Source of the DNA: a virus
DNA: 22,302 bases
Reading direction: 5' to 3' (one strand)
IMG/VR virus record: IMGVR_UViG_3300025695_000107
Location: 1 to 22,302 of that record
Shown: positions 16,901-22,302 of the stretch, piece after piece
How positions within the stretch are numbered: position 1 is the first letter of the stretch
Layout of the letters: each line of letters begins with the position of its first letter
Position numbers and translations under genes: made by a program
The notes under the pieces: generated by a model
Databases searched by the model: none
The model's input: the letters and a program-made list of their open reading frames with translations, nothing else
What the model was told of the DNA's origin: nothing

Positions 16901-19173
16901 CGGGTATTCCATTTATTCCACTCTTTGGGTTTGGTATCTTTGGTGGTCTAAACCTCTTCGGCGGTTGGGCTGGTGCTGGTCTCTGGAACTGGGGTGGTGT
17001 AACTACTAATAACGACATCACACTGAATAGCACACGCAGAAGTGGTCGTAACATTACTCGTCAGTATTCACAACGTATTGTTGTTGGTAATAGAACTGTT
17101 CGTAAGGTCACTGGTGATAGAACCGTATCCTTGACATTCTTGCCATATATTCGTTCACGTAAAGTATTCTTCCGTGCGGAAGGTATGCGTCCAAATACCA
17201 AATACTTCCCATTCTTTGATGGTGTTGCTGTTGATGACTTTGTTCGTGAAGAATCATTTGATAGATTCTCTAGTTCTACGAATGGCGGCGCGAAGTATGG
17301 TAACGCATACAGAAACTCAACATCTCACCCAGAGGGTTCTTCAGAGTTAGTATCTGATAATAATGGTAAGATTGCGGGTTCATTCTTTATTCCGTCTAAC
17401 TCATCCACACGTTTCCGTGCGGGCACACGTGAGTTCAAACTTCTTGACATTAGTAAGAATGATGATAACGCATCACTGTCACGTGCTTCAATCAACTATG
17501 TCGCACAAGGCACACTGGATACAAGACAGAAGACTGTTACTTCAACTCGTATCACTCAGGTAAGAACACGTAGATGGACAGAGACACAACGAGTTCGTAA
17601 TCGTGACCCACTTGCTCAGTCATTCCGTGTTACCGAACCGAATGGTATGTTCGTAACTAAAGTTCAGACCTACTTCAAAACAAGAGATGATGTGATTCCG
17701 ATTGAACTACAGATTCGTCCGATGGTAAATGGTGCGCCTTCTGCTACTGAAATCATCGGTAATGCTGTGAAGTTCTTGAACACACCATCATCAGAAGTAA
17801 ATCTTCCTGCGTCTCAAACGGCTGCTGGCGTTCTTGCCGCACCTACGACATTTGAGTTTGATGAACCAATCTTCTTGAATCCAAATACCGAATATGCTAT
17901 CGTTCTGTTGGCAGAGTCAACAAACTATGAAGCATATGTTGGTGAAACATACGCATTTGAGTTGGGTTCAACCGAAAAACGTATCAACCGTCAACCTTCT
18001 ATGGGTTCATTGTTCAAGTCACAAAACGGCACGACTTGGGAGCCAGACCAAACGAAAGACCTTGCGTTTAAACTGTTCAAGGCAGAGTTTGATACTGTGG
18101 GTGGTTATGCGGTATTTGAAAACGTTGACCTTGAAGACGAAGCCCTAGAAAACAATCCATTGTATGTTGATAGTGGTGACGCAACAATCACAACAGTTAT
18201 TCCAAGTCACGGTTTTGATGTTGGTGATACAATCACCATTTCAGGTCTTGACTCTGCGACAACTTATAATGGTATTCTAGGAACAAGTATTCTTGGTTCA
18301 AGAACGATTACTGCGGTAGACGGGTTTGGTGTTACCTTTGAAGCAGATAGTTCATCAACATCTGCTGGTCGTTTTGGTGGAACAAGTATTGTAACAGACC
18401 GTCAGGTTCAGTTTGACTTGTGTATTCCAAACTTCACAACACTGATTCCAGATGATACGAATCTGTCATATAGTGCTAAGTTTACAACAGGTAAATCACT
18501 TGCTGCGATTAGTGGTTCACAGGTTCGTTATCAAAAAGACCCATCATATTCATCAGACATTATTATCGGTGACGAGAATGTATTCTCTGCTCCACGTCTG
18601 GTCGCTAAATCTGGTAACGAAACATCAGAACTTGGTGCGGGTGTTCGTTCAACAACATTCAAAGTTGATATGACAACAACTCGTGCGGATGTGTCTCCAA
18701 TCATTGACGCACAAAGAGCATCATTGACTACGATTGGTAATCTGGTTGATAATCAAGCGGCATCGCCAGCAAGTGGTTTCAATGTCCCATTGAACTATGT
18801 TGAAGAGACAACAGCGTTTGGTGGTTCTGCCCTTTCTAAACATATGTCAACCGTATCAGTCCTTGAAGAGGCTGCGGTTGGTCTGAAAGTGATTGTGTCT
18901 GCGATTAGACCAAGTGGTTCAGACTTTGATTTATACTTTAGAACCGCTAACGATGGTGAAGACATCTTTGACATCGACTGGACACTTCAGTCACCAGAAA
19001 CCACGGTTGCTCCAGATGGAAATAACTTCCGTGAGTATCGTTATCTGATTGGTGGTCAGGGTGGTGACGTTGCTGAGTTCACTCAGTATCAATACAAGAT
19101 TGTAATGCGTTCCAATAACTCTTCTGCTGTTCCTGTATTCAAGGACTTTAGGTCAATCGCAATGGCAGTATAA
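13996..19173 (+). CDS. Giant DUF4815-type baseplate/fibre structural protein
   Basis: 1725 residues, the largest protein here. The N-terminus matches the DUF4815 type: YHRILFNSGRALQARELTQL then QTIIQEEIGRFG and FKDGASVNPGGP (residues 23-71). Beta modules follow at about 96-160 and 385-435. SKRFTMRDISNLEKRIDKLE near residues 773-795 is a predicted short coiled coil. A Gly/Trp/Phe-rich hydrophobic patch lies at about 966-1001. A more conserved half follows: VSLTFLPYIRSRKVFFRAEG, RDPLAQSFRVTEPNGMFVTK, ELQIRPMVNGAPSAT and FLNPNTEYAIVLLAES, as in phage proteins with adhesin-like domains. A SHGFDVGDTITISGL module sits near 1404, and the C-terminus (FREYRYLIGG, VPVFKDFRSIAMAV) is beta-sandwich-like. 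Probably a trimeric peripheral baseplate or side-fibre protein. AAGGTAG precedes the ATG. The exact role is not deducible from sequence. Confidence 0.75.
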   Translation: MANTFTSNVFSSTYKDDFVDSDNYHRILFNSGRALQARELTQLQTIIQEEIGRFGRNIFKDGASVNPGGPTITNDYEFVKLNTSVNTLPATPSDLVGVELTGGTSTVKARVLEVVEATGGDPATIYVQYTNTSGGAVGANPVRFIAGEDLTGGGETLTVQTTNTVANPAFGRGAKIANGAGDFFTRGHFVFAPAQELILSKYSQNPTKVVGFKVTEDIVTVADTDVLYDNQGATPNLSSPGADRYRIKLTLTTQDLVDSDENFIFFCNVVDGEIVDQVTGTDDYNKINELLAERTKEESGNYIAKSFEADLSDSGDNLIITVSDGVAYVNGYRAETETPTKLVVPKPRSTVTNQNEVVGINYGQYFICDVLKGNLNVSEFESVNLRSAVTHGGSTIGTAKVRYVEEDGANFRVYLFDIKMNSGQVLRNVKSVGTSTTDYADILLENSKAVIKESTKVNMVFATPNPRPKNITDDDFEVQRIRTGTSNGSGSLTLSLGATGETFVNTGQWIVTDSSGDVVASPSISGSGTNSVDITGLPNSQAVTVYSKVNKAQPSVRQKTLVETTFSGAVESDGSGTKYVDLHATDIYDVLSIKQTDSDGSDLSSRFTVDNGQRAGYYANGRLVLDGGATAPSGSVFTRFKHFTHGAGDYFSVNSYTGQVDYENIPSFSIGPRTSVNLRDVIDFRSSVDSDGTFTGSGAALNEVPTNGDVFQGDIEYYLPRADKIVVTTQGVVKNIQGEDGFASQIPSTPENTLSLFELEHNAYGLNDSDTVVTPVESKRFTMRDISNLEKRIDKLEEVTSLSLLEVDTSALLVLDSAGNPRTKSGFFVDNFADRSFSDAQNSEYRAAIDPSRGILQPQTVEENVTLRYDSAASSNTILKGDTVFLNYTHKEAITQTKVSGVENVNPFAVITGEGNITLSPASDEWLQTKYSPANVINKTATEELSDINEGNLALGTARQRGFNQWRWSGIPFIPLFGFGIFGGLNLFGGWAGAGLWNWGGVTTNNDITLNSTRRSGRNITRQYSQRIVVGNRTVRKVTGDRTVSLTFLPYIRSRKVFFRAEGMRPNTKYFPFFDGVAVDDFVREESFDRFSSSTNGGAKYGNAYRNSTSHPEGSSELVSDNNGKIAGSFFIPSNSSTRFRAGTREFKLLDISKNDDNASLSRASINYVAQGTLDTRQKTVTSTRITQVRTRRWTETQRVRNRDPLAQSFRVTEPNGMFVTKVQTYFKTRDDVIPIELQIRPMVNGAPSATEIIGNAVKFLNTPSSEVNLPASQTAAGVLAAPTTFEFDEPIFLNPNTEYAIVLLAESTNYEAYVGETYAFELGSTEKRINRQPSMGSLFKSQNGTTWEPDQTKDLAFKLFKAEFDTVGGYAVFENVDLEDEALENNPLYVDSGDATITTVIPSHGFDVGDTITISGLDSATTYNGILGTSILGSRTITAVDGFGVTFEADSSSTSAGRFGGTSIVTDRQVQFDLCIPNFTTLIPDDTNLSYSAKFTTGKSLAAISGSQVRYQKDPSYSSDIIIGDENVFSAPRLVAKSGNETSELGAGVRSTTFKVDMTTTRADVSPIIDAQRASLTTIGNLVDNQAASPASGFNVPLNYVEETTAFGGSALSKHMSTVSVLEEAAVGLKVIVSAIRPSGSDFDLYFRTANDGEDIFDIDWTLQSPETTVAPDGNNFREYRYLIGGQGGDVAEFTQYQYKIVMRSNNSSAVPVFKDFRSIAMAV
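16891..16998 (+). other. Sequence for Gly/Trp/Phe-rich hydrophobic segment of the DUF4815 protein
   Basis: Residues about 966-1001 read WRWSGIPFIPLFGFGIFGG, then LNLFGGWAGAGLWNWGG. The stretch has no charged residue after the first Arg and is dominated by Gly, Phe, Trp, Leu and Ile. It lies at the junction between the less conserved N-terminal half and the basic segment RRSGRNITRQYSQR. It resembles an amphipathic or membrane-active segment, but it could equally be a buried hinge of a trimer. Confidence 0.6.
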
Positions 19174-19382
19174 TGAAGAAGAACTTGATTATGGTGGAAG
19201 GTAGCAATGGTCTTGCTCGTGACGTAAATACGGGGGCGATTGTTAATATAAATAAAGAAGAGATTAATGCGGCACGAGAAGCAAAGAAAAGACGAAAGAA
19301 CAAGGATGCGGAGTTCGAACAATTAAAGAATGAAGTTGGTGAAATGAAAGAACTTCTTAACAAACTGGTAGAGAAACTATAA
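19173..19382 (+). CDS. Small coiled-coil protein conserved in type among T4-like marine phages
   Basis: 69 residues. The N-terminal motif GLARDVNTGAIVNINKEEI, reading as a beta hairpin, is followed by a basic stretch (AREAKKRRKNK) and a predicted coiled coil (AEFEQLKNEVGEMKELLNKL, about residues 45-69) with leucines in heptad spacing. No signal peptide or membrane segment. It overlaps the preceding stop and the following start (both TAATG), so it is cotranslated with the giant structural protein and the fibre. Function unknown; a fibre-assembly helper or small trimeric virion part are reasonable guesses. No strong Shine-Dalgarno, so coupling is likely. Confidence 0.65.
   Translation: MKKNLIMVEGSNGLARDVNTGAIVNINKEEINAAREAKKRRKNKDAEFEQLKNEVGEMKELLNKLVEKL
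19247..19254 (+). promoter_or_regulatory. Possible internal late promoter box
   Basis: An exact TATAAATA inside the small coiled-coil gene (codons for Val-Asn-Ile-Asn). If used, transcription would start near 19260 and feed the two fibre genes. It may be coincidental, since AT-rich codons can produce it. Confidence 0.3.
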
Positions 19383-20434
19383 TGGCGACAAGTAAACCAA
19401 CTATTACAAATATCGAAGATACCTTTACCACGCTGGTAAGTAATCTTAATACCGTGTCTCTCGATTTGGGTGCTACGGGTCGATTGACTACGAATGAAGA
19501 TTCTGATGCGATTTCTGCTATCAATGAGTTGGAAGTTGCGGTTCGAGGAACTTCTAACAATCTCGTAGCGACTGATTTAACTGCGGGTGGTCTGACGGCT
19601 ACTGACCTCACCGCCGCTGTTGTTGAACTTGATTCTGATATCGGTGCGAGACCTCACACCAACTTGACGACAACGGCAAAAACACTTACGGGTGCTATCA
19701 ACGAACATGAGACAGACATTGGTTCTATGTCTCTTACAACAACAGCAACCGATTTGACTGCCGCAATCAACGAACACGATGCGGAACTTGGAACGATTAC
19801 ATCTGGTGCGATGGGAACTACTGCTTCAACGGTAAGCGGTGCGATTTCGGAACTGGATAGTGACCGTGATGTTCTGGTTGCGTTTGTTGAACCTACCCAA
19901 GCACTGACAACCACCGCAACCACTGTTGCTGATGCGGTCAATGAGTTGGATGCTGAGATTGGTAGTGAGACACTCACAACAACAGCAACCACACTTGCTG
20001 GTGCTATTAACGAACATGATACCGAAATCGGTTCGGCATCACTCAATACATCTGCGACAACTCTACGTGGCGCAATCAACGAACTCCATACAGAGATTGG
20101 TTCAACAGTTGATTCATCAGGTTCAGGCAACATTGTTGCATCTGATATTGGTGCGTCTCTGAGATTACTAGATAGTTCTGTAGGTAATTTAGACAATCTG
20201 ACCTCAACGATTGCAGACCAATCTACACTTGTTGCCGCTATCAACTCAAACAAAGCGGCGATTGACCTTTTGGATTCTGATGGTGTTGTTGTCAATCAAA
20301 CACTTGGTTCTCTGAATCTACTTGACTCCGATGGGTTTGTTGGTTCGGAAAGAGATAACTTTGTAAATGCACTCAACGCATTAAGGGCAGACATACCACT
20401 GATATTTGATGAAAACGGCACACAACTGAACTAA
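19382..20434 (+). CDS. Repetitive trimeric fibre protein
   Basis: 350 residues, low in aromatic residues and with no Cys or Trp. From about residue 35 to 250 it consists of imperfect units of about 20-30 residues with the core LTTTATTLAGAINEHDTEIG: examples are TTNEDSDAISAINELEVAV, LTTTATDLTAAINEHDAELG, LTTTATTVADAVNELDAEIG and LNTSATTLRGAINELHTEIG. Each unit has a Thr-rich turn and an amphipathic helix with Ala/Ile/Leu in heptad-like spacing, as expected for a segmented trimeric coiled coil like fibritin or tail-fibre shafts. The C-terminal 80 residues repeat LLDSDG three times and end ADIPLIFDENGTQLN. It lies between a small coiled-coil gene and the terminal fibre gene, so a whisker or fibre-shaft role is likely. 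The ribosome site is weak; it overlaps the preceding gene by one base. Confidence 0.7.
   Translation: MATSKPTITNIEDTFTTLVSNLNTVSLDLGATGRLTTNEDSDAISAINELEVAVRGTSNNLVATDLTAGGLTATDLTAAVVELDSDIGARPHTNLTTTAKTLTGAINEHETDIGSMSLTTTATDLTAAINEHDAELGTITSGAMGTTASTVSGAISELDSDRDVLVAFVEPTQALTTTATTVADAVNELDAEIGSETLTTTATTLAGAINEHDTEIGSASLNTSATTLRGAINELHTEIGSTVDSSGSGNIVASDIGASLRLLDSSVGNLDNLTSTIADQSTLVAAINSNKAAIDLLDSDGVVVNQTLGSLNLLDSDGFVGSERDNFVNALNALRADIPLIFDENGTQLN
19732..20098 (+). repeat. Coding repeat cluster in the fibre shaft gene
   Basis: The best-preserved units encode TTTAT-x-L-x-x-AINEHD. The DNA around 19735-19790 and 19975-20030 is strongly similar and offset by exactly 240 bases (80 codons); both begin ACAACAACAGCAACC. 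The intervening units have diverged in sequence and length. Confidence 0.7.
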
Positions 20435-20446
20435 GGGCAATATAAA

Positions 20447-22302
20447 ATGGCTATAGGAGTTCCACTAAAACTCAAAGACAGTGCCGATTATCAGGATTTT
20501 ACATCAACCGAAGAAAATTATCTTGCATATCAAATTGGCGAATATCTTATCACTGGGGACAGTTCCAGTGTAGGTTCTCTTGCGCTTGATTCAAATGGTT
20601 CTAACCTACTAATCGGTAACTTCACAGACACCTCATATGATTCCGCAGTAGGAACAGGTGGGGACGGTTCATTCCTAACATTCACGACAGTCACCACACC
20701 TCTGAGAACAACTCTAGGAACATTGACAGTCGTTGATAGTGACTATCGTATTCCAATCTATCAATATGACAGTGATGGTCAAAAGATTATTCAAGAAGCC
20801 AAAGATTCGGACTTGACTGTTCTGGTTGACCGATTAAACTCTCGTATCTTTACATCTGATTATCTAGGTTCATATCGTCTTGGTTCAGCACCACCAAGCG
20901 GTGATTACACATTGAAACTCAATGATGTGATGACAGATACAAGAACCGATGGTAATTCTCTTCAGTATAACATCTATCAAAGAACAACTCAGACATCACC
21001 AACAAAGGTTCTTCCATTTTCAGTAAAAAGGTCAAATGGAGACAGTGGGGACTATCAAGGTCTTCAGTTGATGACCGACAGACAGATTCAACAGAGTCTC
21101 GGTCTGAAAGCAAGAAATAGACTTGGTGAATATTCAGATAACATTGGTAACTACAGACTTCTCAGTTCTGCCGCAGGAACACCAACGGATGTTGGTTTAT
21201 CAGGAACTTGGGCATCACGAGGAACTGCTACAGATACTCGTCAGGCAATTGTTGATGCTAACTATACCAGAGGTCGTGTATCAACATATTCACGTTTGAG
21301 AGAGTCTAACTTTACTGACACATATACAAGAACTCGTTCAAGTGCTTACTCAGCAGATTATACAACGACTCGTTCAAGCGCATATACCGCAAACTATGTG
21401 ACGACACGGACAAGCAACTACTCACTCGGTTTTGTTGGTAACTATATCGGTAACTTTACCAGAACTCGTCAAACAGACTTTACCAGAACTCGTAATTCTA
21501 CATTTGATTATGTGGGTAACTATGTCGGGGACTTTACGGGCAACTATTCCAGATTGTTAGGATTTACGGGTAACTTTACTGGGAACTATGTGGGTGCGCA
21601 GAATTATTCTATACCATCAGATTCCACATTCACATATGATGTTACCATACCTGGCGGCAGCACAACCCCTACCAGAATATATACCTTTGAATTTAATGGT
21701 ATTCAGACCAACCCCGCCGACAGTGTAGATATTTGGTGGAATGGTGTGAGGGTTGTTAATGGTTTTCCTATCCCAGAGGCCCAGCGAGTTCCAGCTAATA
21801 GTCAAACAACAACATTTAATTCAGTGACATCAGGTGGTTATACTTATTACAGAGGGCCTTTTAGAGCAAGTGACAGATTTGGCACGTTCAACATCGACCG
21901 CGGCGATTTCTTTGAAATTAGACGAACAAGAGTAGGAGAAGTTGCCTTTACCAGAGATTCAACCAGAAACTCACTCAGAACTTCAACTTACACCAGAAAC
22001 TCCACACAGGACTTCCTTGGTAACTATACACGGACTTTAACATATACTGGTAACTACACTGGTGATTTCTTAGGTGAATATACATCGGACTTTACAAGAA
22101 CAACTCCCGATGATTTTACAAGAGTTTTCATAGGTAACTATACTGGTGAGTTTACAAGAAATCGTGCGTCAACATATACAAGAACTCGCGGTAGCACATA
22201 TATTGGTAACTATATTGGTAACTTTACGGGTGACTTTACGGGTAACTATGTGGGGAACTATGCGGGGAACTTTATAGGGAACTATGTTGGTGGTGCTACT
22301 TC
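20447..22302 (+). CDS. Tail-fibre protein with tetrapeptide aromatic-x-Gly-Asn repeats, 3' partial
   Basis: The frame opens at ATG 20447, 12 bases after the previous stop, with AAGGG upstream, and stays open for 618 codons to the window edge. The N-terminus (MAIGVPLKLKDSADYQDFTS then TEENYLAYQIGEYL) is of the sort found in terminal structural genes of T4-like marine phages and probably anchors the protein. Residues 1-260 are otherwise beta-rich and unrecognised. Residues 273-383 are a repeat block of four-residue units (FVGN, YIGN, YVGD, FTGN) and eight-residue units (YTRTRSSA, FTRTRQTD, FTRTRNST). Residues about 384-500 are a non-repetitive domain (VDIWWNGVRVVNGFPIP, GDFFEIRRTRVGE). From Phe501 a second repeat block runs to the edge. 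Probably a host-contact or side fibre. Repeat fold and true length are unknown. Confidence 0.8.
   Translation, partial: MAIGVPLKLKDSADYQDFTSTEENYLAYQIGEYLITGDSSSVGSLALDSNGSNLLIGNFTDTSYDSAVGTGGDGSFLTFTTVTTPLRTTLGTLTVVDSDYRIPIYQYDSDGQKIIQEAKDSDLTVLVDRLNSRIFTSDYLGSYRLGSAPPSGDYTLKLNDVMTDTRTDGNSLQYNIYQRTTQTSPTKVLPFSVKRSNGDSGDYQGLQLMTDRQIQQSLGLKARNRLGEYSDNIGNYRLLSSAAGTPTDVGLSGTWASRGTATDTRQAIVDANYTRGRVSTYSRLRESNFTDTYTRTRSSAYSADYTTTRSSAYTANYVTTRTSNYSLGFVGNYIGNFTRTRQTDFTRTRNSTFDYVGNYVGDFTGNYSRLLGFTGNFTGNYVGAQNYSIPSDSTFTYDVTIPGGSTTPTRIYTFEFNGIQTNPADSVDIWWNGVRVVNGFPIPEAQRVPANSQTTTFNSVTSGGYTYYRGPFRASDRFGTFNIDRGDFFEIRRTRVGEVAFTRDSTRNSLRTSTYTRNSTQDFLGNYTRTLTYTGNYTGDFLGEYTSDFTRTTPDDFTRVFIGNYTGEFTRNRASTYTRTRGSTYIGNYIGNFTGDFTGNYVGNYAGNFIGNYVGGAT
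21263..21595 (+). repeat. First aromatic-x-Gly-Asn / TRTR repeat block
   Basis: Encodes residues 273-383. From Tyr273 to Phe353, successive repeat-position aromatics are 4 or 8 residues apart: 273, 281, 289, 293, 301, 305, 313, 317, 325, 329, 333, 337, 345, 353. A register shift of two follows (Tyr355), after which 355, 359, 363 and 367, then 373, 377 and 381 keep the four-residue step. Codons vary between units, so the repeat is kept at the protein level. Confidence 0.9.
21596..21946 (+). other. Segment encoding a non-repetitive domain inserted in the repeat shaft
   Basis: Encodes about residues 384-500 between the two repeat blocks. The sequence looks globular and beta-rich (IYTFEFNGIQ, VDIWWNGVRV, YTYYRGPFRASDRFGTF). 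Codon choice differs from neighbours, with AACCCCGCC, GAGGCCCAG, GTGAGG and several ATA codons, most of them uncommon elsewhere in the window. It may be a knob or lectin-like domain; no family recognised. Confidence 0.6.
21947..22302 (+). repeat. Second aromatic-x-Gly-Asn repeat block, continues past window
   Basis: Encodes residues 501-618. After an irregular start, the units from Tyr533 onward are four or eight residues long: YTGN, YTGD, FLGE, YTSD, FTRTTPDD, FTRV, FIGN, YTGE, FTRNRAST, YTRTRGST, then nine tetrads in a row from Tyr585 (YIGN, YIGN, FTGD, FTGN, YVGN, YAGN, FIGN, YVGG and on). At DNA level this end is an imperfect 12-base repeat using both GGT and GGG for the glycine. Confidence 0.9.

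Noticed and set aside
19654-20295. A 213-codon open frame on the minus strand
   Set aside because: It lies opposite the repetitive fibre gene and its apparent Val/Ser/Ala repeats are the complement of that gene's repeats. It has no ribosome site and every convincing gene here is on the plus strand.
22199-22302. CRISPR-like or minisatellite array of 12-base units
   Set aside because: The units have no spacers and continue an open reading frame with a protein-level repeat; synonymous changes between units show it is coding sequence.

Overview
The window is one strand of a tightly packed virion-morphogenesis cluster from a contractile-tailed, T4-like phage. Fifteen genes all read left to right, most neighbours overlap by one to four bases or sit within about 30 bases, and there are no RNA genes, insertion sequences or host genes. 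The set (gp48, gp53, gp27-like, split gp5, gp25, gp6, gp7-like, gp10-like, gp8, a very large DUF4815-type protein, then long repetitive fibres) resembles marine T4-like myoviruses of the cyanophage/pelagiphage kind more than coliphage T4. This placement rests on gene content and recalled family motifs; no search was run and the host cannot be read from the sequence.

Layout: (1) 1-1652, tail-tube cap gp48 (5' end cut by the window) and wedge protein gp53. (2) 1657-8243, the central hub and puncturing device: a gp27-like hub ring protein, a gp5-type OB-fold protein with a degenerate lysozyme-like tail, a 787-residue protein with an apparently intact zinc amidase domain, a separate gp5C-like beta-helical spike, and a protein that looks like an M15 peptidase stripped of its metal ligands. 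T4's single gp5 is therefore spread over three consecutive genes. (3) 8264-11530, the wedge core gp25, gp6 and a short gp7/gpI-like protein, with a T4-type late promoter box directly before gp25. (4) 11573-19173, the baseplate periphery: a gp10-like protein behind a second late promoter box, gp8 with inserted beta modules, and a 1725-residue DUF4815-type protein. (5) 19173-22302, a small coiled-coil protein, a fibre built of 20-30-residue TTTATTL-GAINEHD-EIG repeats, and the first 618 codons of a fibre gene that runs off the right edge.

Inferred working together: hub and spike form the central puncturing device, the amidase opens peptidoglycan, gp25/gp6/gp7/gp53/gp8 form the wedges that trigger sheath contraction, and the gp10-like, DUF4815 and repeat proteins carry peripheral and host-contact functions.

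Three signals stand out. The last gene carries a strict four-residue repeat (aromatic-x-Gly-Asn) interleaved with an eight-residue arginine unit, wrapped around a globular insert. The whole window appears to contain no GATC, GTAC or CCGG. Two of the three cell-wall-hydrolase folds in the hub have lost their expected catalytic residues.
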